DNA of 64,000 nucleotides from Deinandra increscens subsp. villosa (lineage: Eukaryota > Streptophyta > Magnoliopsida > Asterales > Asteraceae), in contig JBCNJP010000007.1 of assembly GCA_039602395.1 (NCBI GenBank), positions 104,768,788 to 104,832,787 of the forward strand. The letters run 5' to 3'. The position numbers were made by a program, and so were the translations under genes. Below the pieces are notes generated by a model. That model had not been told where the DNA came from. It made no database searches and saw nothing but the letters and a program-made list of their open reading frames with translations. Position 1 is the first letter of the stretch. Each line of letters starts with the position of its first letter. Of this stretch, positions 30,801 through 43,303 are shown in pieces.

Positions 30801-33110
30801 GTCAAAGCTTGTGGTATGTGTATCAAAAGTGATCAATTTGTGCCTAAAGACCATGGTGAAATATGGAACTTCAAATAGCCAAATCCAGAATTCTGTGAGG
30901 CTTTTAATTAAAGATGTCTGTGGATGCAGTTATTTTGATTACTATGTGCACGTCATCTACCATCTTCTATCACTAAAAGAAATAGAAGAATGCAATTCTG
31001 ATGATGCATACATGATTGAAAATGAAATTCTTGCACTTGAGAAAGCAAAGAAACTTCTTGAAGTAAAAGACTATTGGTCTGCTTACAAAGCTGGAGAAAA
31101 CGCGTGTTTTCAGGGGGCGTGGTTTACTGCTGCTTTTATTTTTGGAGAACTAATAGCAATTGTTCGTTCTGATTCCTGCCATCAGTGGTTAACATCTTTA
31201 ACTTTATTTGCATATTCAGAAATGAAAATCCTTTATTGCAGTTTACCAAGAGAACGGTCAACTTTGTTAAATTGGGTAGTCAATAACAGATCTTCTCTAC
31301 CGATAATAGGAGTTTTAGGTGAAATAAGTAAAACTACAAATCACGAGATTGAAAATCTTGATGTGGTTTGTAAAATCCTTCGGGTTTCAAAGGAAATGCT
31401 GTTAGCCAATGATGTCATGCCAAGTGGCCAACACTACTTCCAGATTCAGTTTTTGTCTCTGAGGGCAAATGTTATAGAAACTGCAGTTGATGTCTTTAAG
31501 CTCTTGGGCATTAATTCATTTAGCAGAGGGGAAAACAAACATTTTCATAATGGAGCATCATTGGTTCAACCACTTACACAGCTATCCACCCGTTTTATGA
31601 AATTAGCACGCGGATATGATCTAGTTGCTGCATCATTTATGGGCATGAACCCCACCAGTACAACCATCATTTCTGCTTATGCGCTAAGTTGTTCCGTTTT
31701 GGCATTTATTACTGGATTTTCTCTTTTCTTTCAATTCGACAATATTAATTTACAGAGTAATTTTCATGCTATGCTTATACATGACCTTGTGGCTCGGCTT
31801 TGGCATATAGACCAGGAGACTAGCAAAGAGCTTTTGTTGCTACTAGAGACTTGTAATGGTCAACCTAAGATCTACTTTGGTCAACAATCCATAACTCAGA
31901 GGATGGAAAATAGTCAAAATACATGTGAAGTAACAAGTATTACAAAGATTTGTCGTTCTGCGGTCAAGGGAGTTGTTGACCTACAAAATGCAGCAAAAAG
32001 AATGCATGAAAGTGATGATGATATTCGACTGCAAATAGTTAATGATGGATTGAAGCTTCAGCTAGATGTTTTAAAGAACTGGTTAAATGTCTCCATGATT
32101 CCAAAATATTTCTTCAGTGTAAGGTATGTCAAATGATTACATCCTGTTATTTCTTGATATTTGTGATTCTAACGGAAGATGTACATATTTTCACACGCCA
32201 CACTCACAGCCGGTTTATTTATGAACGAATCAATTCGTATTATGTTTGATATCCATCTGGTCAAATGCGTAAAATAAAGAGAATTAGCTTTTAGAAGAAA
32301 ACATGTCAAATAAATAAAGTGTATTATTTTTTTCATAGGAATCTACTCAATAATCTTATCTAAAAAGTTGTATTTAATATAAATTTATAATCATATATGG
32401 CACACTAGTTACATAACATGGTGAAATTTTAGACAAAAAGTGTATCTCACCAAAGAATTACCCGTTAGCCAACCCATGTGACCCACTCTTTTTTGTCACC
32501 TCTAATATTTGTTAATAGTGTCACGGCTCATCCACTGGACCCACTAGTTAGGGATTAGACCTTGTACTAATTAAGTTTACATACGATTTGCAGGCCTTGT
32601 GTATCTTGTCAGTTGTTTGCCTCGAATAAAGACTCTGGAGATGGTGCAAAGATCTCTGTCCTGCCGAGATATCAACTCCATCTAGATCTCTGTCTTCAAC
32701 TAAATGACATTTCACCTCAATCGCTAGCTCGGATTACCAAACTTTATTGCATCCTTCAATGTAAAATGTCTTATCAGCAACCTAGTCAAAGTCAAGGTGA
32801 TAAAAATCAAACAAAGATGAAGTTTCATGATTGGGCAGATGATAACGTTTTAGAACTTAATGACAAGCTAATCAAGTATGTGAACACGTGTGAGAAAGAT
32901 GATGATGGGCAGATTACGGAGTCGATTGTCCGTTTTAAACCCAATCGAAAAGGGCAGGGGTTCTCGACTTGCGTGCTGGACGTATCTATGTTTCCTTTGG
33001 GTTCTTATGAGATTAAGTGGCGTGCTGGTTGTTTGGATGTTGATGGTTGTTATTGGAGTCTGAATTCCTTAAATTCTGGTCCAGTTTTCACTGTACAAAA
33101 ATCTTGTTAA
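27890..33110 (+). CDS. INTS7: Integrator complex subunit 7 (INTS7), seven coding exons
   Basis: Exons 27890-27965, 28659-29107, 29191-29376, 29483-29590, 29753-29953, 30382-32123 and 32594-33110. All introns are GT-AG and the sum is 3279 bp, 1092 codons plus stop, which supports the model. The protein starts MERTPAACAMDWSIQ and matches the plant INTS7 family along its length: an N-terminal ARM/HEAT-like helical solenoid (exons 1-6, with LVPGEDKLFANAILLRL and ILFG-like CW motifs), then a C-terminal beta-rich part in exon 7. INTS7 is a scaffold subunit of the nuclear Integrator complex, which cleaves nascent RNA of snRNA-type and other RNA polymerase II units. Length is about that expected for plants. 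Exon 6 is unusually long (1742 bp). No lesion is seen. The start is the first ATG after a splice-like AG and agrees with the family N terminus. Confidence 0.93.
29997..30295. mobile_element. Possible hAT-like MITE in INTS7 intron 5
   Basis: The ends TAGAGGTGTCAA and (reverse complement of the right end) TAGAGGTGAAAA look like short hAT terminal repeats, and the inside has GGGTCAACCC and CAGCCCGTTACCC words seen in other such elements. An 8-bp duplication is not evident, so this is tentative. Confidence 0.5.
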
Positions 33111-33356
33111 AAGGGGTGATTTAAGTGTTTGTAATGGATTATTATGTTCTAAGCGTTTTTACTGGAATTTCAAAATGGATGCATAACTCTATTTTGGCAG
33201 GCATCATATAACAGACTTGCAATGAGTGGTCATCCTTATGTGAACAAGTAAGTTCAACTCCGATGATCTAAATGGTATTCATTTTGTAGTTACAAGAAAG
33301 GATGTACTAGAGATCTCTGGAAACATTGATGGCTTCTTTCACTGTTGAGTTAAATC
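33111..33356 (+). other. INTS7 3' flank
   Basis: AT-rich sequence after the stop, expected to hold the 3' untranslated region and polyadenylation signals. No clean AATAAA is visible; TTGTAATGG and TGTTCTAAG elements occur near 33130-33155. Confidence 0.4.
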
Positions 33357-34001
33357 TAAGGGGTGTGCATTGGGACGGACCCGGCCCGAACCTGATCCCG
33401 CCAATTGTCCCTAAACAGTCCCGAGTCCCGACCCATGAATTAAAATTCGGGTCGGGTAATTTCACGGGAATCTGGTCCGGTTTAATGGGACGTCCCAAGT
33501 GTCCCGAATTTTTATTAGCCCAAAAAAGACCCAGTTCTTTTGTCCGAAATTAGCCCAAAAAAAAGACCCAGTTCTTTTGTAAACAATCCCTGCGCTAGAT
33601 GTTCATCAGCAAGAAATAAACATCTCTTTCAGTTAGACCTGGATTAATATGTAAACTCACCAATGCACCATAAAGTTTAAACCATCCAAAAACCATCCAA
33701 AAACAAGTCTAAACCATCCCAAAAACAATTTAAACAATCAAAAACAATTCAAAAACATCTAAAAGAGTAATTAACTATTAAAATTCGGAGACCTATTTTA
33801 TTTAATTAAGTAATTAACTATTAAAATTCGGGATTCACGGGACAGTATCTATTTTCGTGGGTCGTACCTGTCCCGACCCGAGTCCCATGAATATTAAAAT
33901 CTAATACCCGAGTACCGACCCGTCAATTGAAATCCGGGACGGGACGATCCGGTTCGGTTCGGGTTGTCGGGATTCGCGTGACATTCCCGGTTTCTGCACA
34001 C
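33357..34001. mobile_element. Eroded hAT-like element rich in CCCG words
   Basis: Begins AAGGGGTGTGCATTGGG and ends near CTGCACACG, so GTGTGCA...TGCACAC forms short inverted ends. Both flanks carry dense GACCCG/CGGGTC words, and the middle is AT-rich with repeated AAACCATCCAAAAAC. Target duplications were not found. Confidence 0.5.
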
Positions 34002-34652
34002 GAAAAATGATCAGATTAAGGTTCATGATCAAGAAAAATCCACTGGGTCAGCAAAAGAAGCGATATGCAAAGGTGGTTTGGGCTTGGACTCTTTCGGAAG
34101 TTTCAATAATGTCATGCTTTGCAAATGGGTCTAGCGGTTTTGCACTGAAAAAACAGCCTTTGAAAATCCAAGGTATTCACCGGGTAACATGCCCTTTATA
34201 AGCAACCCAAGTAAGGACTTGAGACGTATAAAAACTTAGGGCCCCCGCTTTCAAATTTTGTCACATAATGGGCCTTTTCTAATTGGGCTGATCCGTAAAC
34301 TAAGTATGAGTGTGCTTGGGCATCAGAGATATAGAGTAAAGATAACTGATTATCTTTTATTGCGGACATATTTAATCAGAAGTACGATAACGAGTGCTTC
34401 TTAAAACAACAATACTGTGTGTAAATATGTGTCAAACTTTATTTCATTCTCATACCGTGTGTAAATATATAAGTGACTATTTACTGGTTACGAACTTTTC
34501 AACATAAACGAATATCTTGAAATTAGATAGAGGAAGACAGATTTTCAAATTTCAAGAGATCATGTTTTTAAAACGACAGCCATCTCATAGTTTTGAGTTG
34601 GATATAGCAATAACTATAAAGTTGAAGGACCTTATACGTAACTTCTCAACAT

Positions 34653-34691
34653 CCCGCCAACGTGCTCTTTTTCCCCTCGCATTCCCGCCAA
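34653..34691. promoter_or_regulatory. Two E2F-type sites upstream of TIPIN
   Basis: CCCGCCAA at 34653-34660 and again at 34684-34691, that is TTGGCGGG on the minus strand, which fits the E2F consensus. They are 31 bp apart, close to three helical turns, and 114-145 bp before the TIPIN ATG. A CCAAT follows at 34698-34702. E2F control fits an S-phase replication gene; binding is inferred. Confidence 0.65.
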
Positions 34692-34804
34692 TATCATCCA
34701 ATCACATTCCAAATCTCCTTTGCAAATCAGGCAATCCCAAAACAAAACCCTGAACGACAGATTCTAGATTCTAGATTCAGAACCCTAAACTTTAGATCGG
34801 AGAA

Positions 34805-37800
34805 ATGGATAGCGGCGGTGGTGCGGCGCCGACCGGTTGTTACAAGTGCGGCCGCCCCGGACACTGGTCCCGTGACTGTCCGTCAAATCCGAACGCTAAT
34901 TCTAACCCTAATCATGACCGATCTAGCAGTAAACCCCCAGCATCATCGCATCCTTTCAAGGCTAGCGCAGGGGTAGGTGGAGGCTCATTTCCGGCTCAGA
35001 AACAGCCGATTGAAAAGCCGAAGAAGGTTGCGAAAACCAGACCTAAGCTCACTCCGGAATTGCTTCTTTCCGATGACGGTATTGGATTCGTTCTTCGACA
35101 TTTTCCTAAAGCTCTCAAGTACCGCGGCCATGGCCATGAGGTATACTGGTTTCGTCTTTCACAGTTTCACTTAATTATATGTTTTATTAAGTGTTCATAA
35201 ATGTCCTTTAGTTTGAGAAATCGGGCCTCAAAAATCAAATTAGTCGGAATATCGAGGAAGATCTATAAAATGTATGTTAGTTAACCACAATAGAGTGTAA
35301 TTCTGGTTTGTGGATGAAATTCAGATCTGGTTTTCACATGTGTGAGTATGCAAGTAGAAGATGCCAATTGCATTTTTATCGGGACTCTAATTCACACAAA
35401 GAGATAATAATGATGATCTGGGGAATAGCATATATAACAATACCCTTTATCAAATCAACACACCATAATGTTCTAATCCTTGAGGAAATATCCACAAAGG
35501 CCACTAGACTAATAATGCCACAAGAATAAAGGTGCAAGGTTCATAGGCTTTTTGCTCTCATAATTTAAGTTTTTAATCTACAAATGAATTGATCTCTTGT
35601 TAATGTCTTATATAAGGAGCTTATTTTATGATTGAGAAAGCATAAACATGAAGATTGAACGTTTTTAACTTATGAATATGATGTCTTCCCTCAAATCATT
35701 AAGTTATTCCATCACATAATACTAAACATGAATGTTTTTGCTGAGAAATGGTACACTATGCAACTAGTGCATGACAATAGGCTCCTATTGGTGCATTGCT
35801 GTGAATGGTTTTCGCACGCTTCCTATGCCGGTATGCACTATGGTGACATTAGACTATAGACCGAAAGGCCGAGGGAGAGCCAGCAATTCTCTAAAAGCAA
35901 GGACGATGTGAGAATATTAGTAATTAAGTACGTCTTTTGCCTCGTGTTTTGATGAACCATCTATGACTTTAGCTAAGCGTTAGTGACACATGTTAATAAT
36001 TACAATAGGGCCGCATTTTGTTGCCTCTAGCCCGTGGCAATACTGTTAAAGGCAGCATGCCATATTTATGGCACATGTCGAATATGGTTTCATAAGATTT
36101 CACTTTGATCCAGGTTCAATAACCAAAATGTAGTATTAGACTATTATAATTTGCTTTAGTAACTAGAAATGTTATATTCTTTTAGTTGTCCTACTAGTTC
36201 TTTTTTTTCCCTGATGCACACTTGGTAGTTGTTCTTACATGTAGAAGAAAGCCCGCTTTTTTCTCACTTTCAAAGATTAGTGGCACTTGTGTGTTAGGAG
36301 GATTTATCATTTCTTTTTAGTAACCGTAGTTTCTAATGTTTTTTAGAGGTGTTCATATTTTATCCCTTTGCAAAATGCTATGGACCCATTTAAGATAACT
36401 CTGAACGCTAATAATCTTGCATGAATCCCTTAAATTAATAATGTTTTTGTGATTTGGTTTTATGCGTAACATCATTTGCTAATTTAACAACATAATTTTT
36501 AGTTCAAAGAGAGACAAAAATAAACAACTGTAGTCGCTAGCCACTTCATCCATATGTTTATCTTCACCGCTGTGTTCATTTTACCATGCATGATTATGAA
36601 AACATGAAACCTTGGTAAGTAGTTAACATAATATCTTGTTTAGGTTATCATAGCGTTATAGGAAGTTGTAAACTAGCTACTAGGATGCAAGTTGATGGAG
36701 CTTGTGTACTAAATTAATTATTCTAAATGTATTAAATTTTCATATCAAGTTAAAAGAAATAAATTTTATTCATCTGCATGGAATCATATGCAGGTAAGTG
36801 ATCTGGGGAATCTCCTAAGCTTGTACGGAGAATGGCACTCACATCTGATTCCTTACTACTCATTCGACCATTTTGTTCACAAAGTAGAACAAGTTGGCAG
36901 CTCAAAACGTGTCAAGGTAAAACATTTATTTTCATTATTTGTTGCAGTTACAAAATACACCGTATGATCTGCTGTATCAGATGTATTATGTTGAATTTAA
37001 ATGCATGACAAGTTTTACTTTTAAGAATAGATAAATATCAGGGTATAAACTTTAAATTGCTGTGAAGTTTTATAAATATAGATTGAATGTTGGTGGACTG
37101 ATGGACAATGTGTTGTTACACGAATCTCAACCTAGACTGCATTAGAGAAGGCTGTAGCCAAATTTTATTTAATTCTGGATGTTGCTACACGAATCGCAAC
37201 CTAGAGGTTAAGACAAGCGTAACATTGCTTAAGGGTTGGATTGTGAATACCAGAGAAATGGGAAGAAATGAGATTAAGTGCTAAGCGTGTGTTGATTGTG
37301 GATTAGTTGAGTTGTGTGTGAATGATCCTCTCAAGGAATCAAGGGTGGAGAGGAGGTATTTATAGTGCTGAGGATGCTTGGTGAATAAGACACACATCCT
37401 AAACATGGTCCTCTGTTATCTCTTTTTATCCTTTGACTTCTCTTGACCGCACAAAACTCTCCTTTTTGGTGCAATGGGTTTCTGAGACGACATAAATAGA
37501 TACCATTTATCTCTATTGTTGACATATTCCTTCTGGAGCAACGTCACTTTGCCCTCTTGTTAGGTCGTTATCTCATGTTTTGTCTCCTTCTTCCTTGTCT
37601 TCTCTTTGGGCGCATGACCCATTCGTATTATTTTCCTAAGGTTTTGCTAAGTGTTTGACATGAGGCCTGGCAGAGCCTAGACTTGTGTCATGTCATCCAT
37701 GTCTTTAGACCGTAACCCAAGTTCCTCAAGTTGTGACTCAGGGTTTCCGACTCCTTATTGCCGCGAATCAAAGTCTCCAGGCCCTCAAGCCGTGACTCAA

Positions 37801-40800
37801 GGTTTCACAACCTTTACGCCATAGATCCAAAGGCCCAAACCCTTGTGCTGCGGCTCCTAGTGTCCAAACATTATGCCGCGGCTCCAAGTGTCCGCAGTCT
37901 TATGCCTAAGGACGTGAGTCACCTTAGGCCCAGGCTGTGACTCCGCTTGAGCCTCAGCCGTGGCTTGGGTTGCTACCCTACTTATGTTTCTAGTCATTTA
38001 CTACGTAGGCCGTAACTTGTCTTTTTCAGGGTTGTAGGATTATAAGATTCTTGAATTTTGGTCAAGGTTAACCGAAGGATAATACCAAACTAAATGGAGT
38101 TTCTAGAAACTGATCCTGCATGCAATCTACAGTCTCATCTGTTAAGACCGCATATGCCCTAGAATTGAACAGGAGCAAGATTGTGCATCATAGTCATACT
38201 CTGTTTTTATTTCCTTAAAACTTCTAGATTTACAAGAATGTTCTAATCTTATCCTCACTCTTTTAAGCCATGTAATTTGCAAAACACATGGTTAAATGTT
38301 TTGGATAATTTGGACACAACAAGCAGTAATATGTTTTATGTTTCTGGTAGTCTTGTATTTGGCCTCACCCAAGTTCATGTTTTTAATTACAGATTTCTTC
38401 TTTGCTTGTACCACTACTTTTTAATAGACATCAACCGTTTTTTTATCTTTTTAAGCCAATAACTTTTTATCCACAGTATCAACTTGCTTTGTTGGATAAG
38501 ATATTCTTCAGTAAAATTGTCTTGACACCACCATTTCTTTCTTTAATTTGTTTATATCTTTTTTCTAATTCCATTCTTACTCATAGCATCAGTTTCATTT
38601 GGCTATCCTCCTGTTCTATTATTCTTTTCGGGTGGTTAACAATTAAATCTTTTGATCATTGCTAGCTAACAACTGTTTTGTGGAACTTCCCTTATAAGTT
38701 TTAAGCATCGTATAAGCTATATCTGCATAATTTAAACCAGCAACCTTGTTCATATTCTACAAACATCATTTCTTTGATCATACTCATACATCTCACTATA
38801 TTTCTTCAAGTGACTTGAAAAACATACATAATCATTTACATTCAGTTATAAAGTATTTGCAAGGTTTTCTTGCACCCATCTTAGTTTATTACCTTTGATT
38901 TCAAAGTAATTACTAGATATGTGAGGCACTAAGCACGAGAAGCATGTGATGGGTGATTTTTATATTTAGGCAGAAGAGACTATGCAATTCTTAATGAACT
39001 AAAAATATATTGCTCCAGGCTTTTTTAAACTAAGTAAAGTTGAGCCCATTATGCTTCCAAGACCATTCACTCTACTAACACGTGTTTTATGTGGTAACAT
39101 GCGTTCTTGAAGTCTTGCATTCTAAGATCATTCACAACTTTTGAAAGAAGACGCAGATACAAAAATATAGAGCCATTTATAACTGCAGCAAATTTAAAAT
39201 ATCGACAGTATTGGTGATTCACAAAGTGCAGGTTCATTGTTTCGGATCATGTATAAATCTTTGCTTAAAATTTTAAACAAATGATGGTTTCTTTGAGGTA
39301 GAATAAGGACATTGTTTTTTCCCTGGAGAAGAAGATATTTGGTACATATAAAACTAAAACGCAAATAAATGCATATGAGTACGTTTAATATCCCATTTTG
39401 AAAAACTTGAGAAGTTAAAGAGTACATATATTTATGTGATTCATCAATTTGCCACCAAAAATAAGAATCCTGTTTTTATGTGTTTGGCTATAATTGTGTT
39501 CATATTCAACCATTGGCTTGACCAGATGTGCATAAACGATCTGAGAGAAAGAATTGCAAATGGAGGAGACCCAACCAAGCTACTTGAAACCCCCGAGTCA
39601 CACGAGAACTCAAATCCTGAACAAGGTACTTCCATATTCTTTCAGAGCGTATCATTGTCCAATAAAGTTAGTATACTTTGTACTTTATCTTACATTTGTT
39701 TTCCGACGTCTTGCTTGATGCATATCATATAGAGGTGCTAAATGGCCTGTGTCTGCCGGTTGGCGTGTTGGTCTCCGACACGAACCCTAACCTGAAACAA
39801 ATCTGAAATTTGAGTTAGACACATAAACCCAAACATGACAAGCGTATTCGTATCACGACCCATCTAACTGGAAAAAGAAATTTCTTATACCTTTCGCGTG
39901 TTAATACTCAAATTCAAAATTTATATAAAAAAACAATCATATTTTAACTATAAAATAAGATGCTTTGTTTTTTGAAATTTGGCTTAAAGTATACCCAATT
40001 ACTTTAAACTATGTCATGAAATACTTTTTTCATATATATAAACATAAACGGTCAACCGAATCTCTTAGCTAAACATGTTTGTGGGCTATAGTGCTATACC
40101 CAAACCCAGACCAGTACACTGTTAGAAATTTACACTTGAATATCATACAATTCTAGTGCCAAGTCTTTGTCTTTAACTGTGAACTCATTATAGTATAGAG
40201 TTAATTGCATAAATGATCCCTATGGTTTGATCAAATTGAAGGTTTGCTCCCAACATATTAGTCCAAACATTTCTTAAAGGATTGCATACATGTTTGGTCC
40301 CTATATTGTGTTGAAACTCAAACCAGTTTTGACTAAACATAAAATTGTAAACTTTGTATTAGGTTTGTGTGGTGTTTTAGTACACTGTCAGAAATTCACA
40401 CTAGAATATCATACAATTCTATCTGTAGTTTTTGTGTGACTACAGGCTGCTTGATAGATGTGCTTCTCTGAATACTTTCCAATTACCTGCACTTAAAAAA
40501 AAGTCTTTGTCCTCCAATGTGAACTTGTTATAGTATTATGGTTTGATTAAATTATAGGTTTGTTCCCAGAATTGAAAAGATTGCAAACATAGTCTAAACA
40601 TTGTGCGCGAGTTGTGATTTTCACAAAATTTTGGACTAAGTTTGCAATTTCAGTCCTGGGGATCAAACCTGTAATTTGATCAAACCACAGGGAGTCAGGG
40701 ACCACTAATGCAACCTTTCCATAAATACTTGGACTAAGTTTGCAATTTTTAATCCTGGGGACAAAACCTGCAATTTAATCATACAGCAGGGACCACTAAT

Positions 40801-41579
40801 GCAGTTAACTCTATATTATAACTTCAAAAGTAGATTCCTTGTAGGAACATTATTTAAAAAGTCATAAATGTAAAGGTTGTAGTACAAGCTGGTCCACTCA
40901 AGATAAAAGCCATTGGTTTTCTGTACATATGAGATGTCTGCCAGCAAGCAGAGGGACTTAAAACACTGTTGTTCTTCAGATTCTGACATCGTGTGTTTTT
41001 TCCTTTATTTTATTTTTGTATTAGAAATGATTGCATTATTCTCATTTTCCAATTTCATTTTTTCCCCACAGTAGCTTGTTGTAGCATTTAGTCTATTAAA
41101 GTGGTTACCTATTATTGAGTGGCTAATTATGTAAATTACTTAATCATACACTTTATGCAGATAAGGGGTCTGATCAGGAAGATACTTTACCGAATAAGGA
41201 CCCACATGATATTCAGCAGGATATGTTTGATGAGATCTTTAAAAGCACTACTGAAGTAAGCATAATTCTAGTTCCCACTATTTTAATGTTATTATTATCC
41301 TATGATGACCAAAACGGGCTCGGTTGAAACAGTTCATTTTATAAAAATAGTATCAAAGTTAAAAAAAAAAGTAACGGTTTTTACGGTTACTAGGAACCAT
41401 CTGGGCAAATGAATAAAGAGGATACAAGTGGTGTACCAAAAGAATCAGCAAGTAAGACAACAGATGGCAAGAGTGATGAAATGTCAGAAGAAGTAAAAGC
41501 CCGCATAGAAGCGAACAGGCTAAAGGCTTTGGAGAGAGCTGCTGCTCGTAAGCGGGCTTTGGAATCTCAGGCCTCTTGA
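34805..41579 (+). CDS. TIPIN: TIPIN/Swi3 homologue with N-terminal CCHC knuckle
   Basis: Exons 34805-35140, 36794-36916, 39526-39625, 41161-41255 and 41394-41579. All introns are GT-AG and the total is 840 bp, 279 codons plus stop. Domains: CCHC zinc knuckle C12-C15-H20-C25 in CYKCGRPGHWSRDC, a linker, then the Swi3 domain from about residue 80 (KLTPELLLSDDGIGFVLRHF) through exon 3, and a charged tail with an Arg/Ala-rich helix at the end. In other eukaryotes TIPIN (Swi3, Csm3) pairs with TIMELESS/Tof1 in the nucleus, stabilises stalled replication forks and supports the checkpoint. The added knuckle is known for plant members and suggests nucleic-acid contact. Introns 1 and 2 are long and hold a solo LTR. 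Exons 2-5 are duplicated at 56146-60960. Confidence 0.92.
37180..38035 (+). mobile_element. Solo LTR in TIPIN intron 2, 3' end truncated
   Basis: Starts TGTTGCTACACG right after CTGGA (37175-37179) and has a TATTTATAG core near 37358. The matching copy at 56532-57406 keeps the terminus ATACCCCATCA plus a CTGGA duplication. Here about 20 bases at that end are deleted. No internal region or second LTR exists, so it is a solo LTR made by LTR-LTR recombination. A stretch similar to its first 25 bases occurs about 87 bp upstream (near 37091). Confidence 0.75.
40196..40813. mobile_element. MITE in TIPIN intron 3
   Basis: Ends TAGAGTTAATTGCAT and ATGCAGTTAACTCTA are inverted repeats, and the interior repeats the words GGTTTGATCAAATT and GGGACCACTAATGCA. 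It is present at the same place in the second copy (59574-60195), so it predates the split of the two copies. A 40-bp stretch with CACTGTCAGAAATTCACAC occurs both just outside (about 40113) and inside (about 40379), the sign of a local duplication. Confidence 0.65.
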
Positions 41580-43300
41580 CTTTCAATCCTTGTAGAAATC
41601 GGTAACTATTATATTCAACTGTTATTCGTATTAAATTACTGACTTGTGTTTTTGTTTTTAAGGGTATCCTATTTTCACAAAATTTGCTTGTGTCTTTTTG
41701 TTTGCTTAAATTTCAGGCTTTTTATAATCAGTCATGTGAGTCACTTGGGGTATAAATCACTCATGCGGATCTTTCTCATTTTTAAGAGTGGATATAAGCT
41801 AATGATTTTGCAAGTTTCTAGAAAAACTGGTTCAAACAGCCAAACCGGTGCAGTTTGTTTGGGTTAATAAAGTGAAAATTCTAAGTGTGTGTTTAGTTGT
41901 GGAAATGTTTTTTAGTTTTTCATTTCTAGCTTTTTAGAAAATGGACGGGGTTTTTCATCTTTAGAAAACAAATAGAAATTTTTTGAAAACGCATTCAAAG
42001 TTGAAAAATGAAATTTCAATTTTTCATATTAGAAAACTGAAAATAGAAAATTTGAAAAACAATAAAATGTAGTTTTTTAATTTCAAATTAAAAAAGTAAA
42101 AAACAGTGTTTTCCATTTTCTTGGAAACTTTTCTGGAAAATTGTAATTTTATCGTGTTTTCTTGGAAAACATTTTTGGAAAACAGAGGATGTTTTCCACA
42201 ACAAAACCCGCCCTAACTTTTTTCATTTGTGTTTTACATATCGGCTATAAAATCGTTATGGATCTGGTTTAGGCATGGAAATTAAGGTTGTAAATGATTA
42301 GGATCTGACTTGGGTAGGTGGTGGTAGTGATGAAGAACACTTGAAGGTTCATAGTTGGTGGTGGTCGGTGGTTGTGGGTATTTAATTTTGATTTTTAGGG
42401 TTGTTTTGTTGTGTTGGACAATGATTTTTAAAAAACTTGTGGAACCTTTGAAGAACTAAAAATGTTTTGAATTTTTTTACAGATACCAAAAGTTCATAAA
42501 AGTTAAGATACAAAACAGAATTCAATACTTTAATGTTTTTTAATAGATTTAAATTGACCCTTATAAAAACAAGCAGACCAGTAAATAGGAAAAGGGATAT
42601 TGAAACTAATATATCTTGTAATTAAAAAAGAAATAATAAAAATAAAGAAAATACTTTAAGTTGAACTTCAAATTTCACTTTACCATCCTTGTGTCAGTAA
42701 AGCATGAAAACAAAACAAAACAGAAACATGTAACAAGTCACTGAGTGGCTAGATGATATAAAATGGATATTTTGAAAAGGACTTGAGCTGAAGGAGAGTC
42801 TGTATTGGATAGCATTGCAGTTACAAATGAAGCCAAGTTGGAGTTATCCGGACGGATCCCATGGTCTAGAGACACACTTGGACATATTCAAAGATTCCAT
42901 ATTAATGTGGCGTGTCTCTAAGAAATGTAAAAAAAATTGGGTTGTCTAGATTGAAAAATAGGTTCTTATAATTATAAAGTCAAGAAGTCACACGTAAAAG
43001 TAAAAGGTTAATAATTTGATAAAAAATTCTAATAAAAATAATCAAAACTAATCTATTGTAGTAAATGTTTGAATTTAAATAGTTAAACAAATCGTCTGGC
43101 TCTTTTAGCATTTTTAGTAGCAAAGTTTTTGATTAAGATTAACCATTCACATTTAATAATCTTTAATATATCATTCTCAATAAACTATTGTCAATATAGA
43201 TTGGTTAGAAGTGTAATTGTGAATGATTAGAAATGTAATATAGAAAACGAAAAAGGAAAACACAAAAACAAGACAACAACTCTTTACGAAAGAAACAATA
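41580..43300. other. TIPIN 3' flank
   Basis: AT-rich, no gene. Near 41900-42200 many AGAAAAC/TTTTCC words make a low-complexity patch. The corresponding stretch in the second copy (60961-62775) lacks about 80 bp near 41750-41835 and has a SINE at the site corresponding to 42283-42298. Confidence 0.6.
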
Positions 43301-43303
43301 TTA

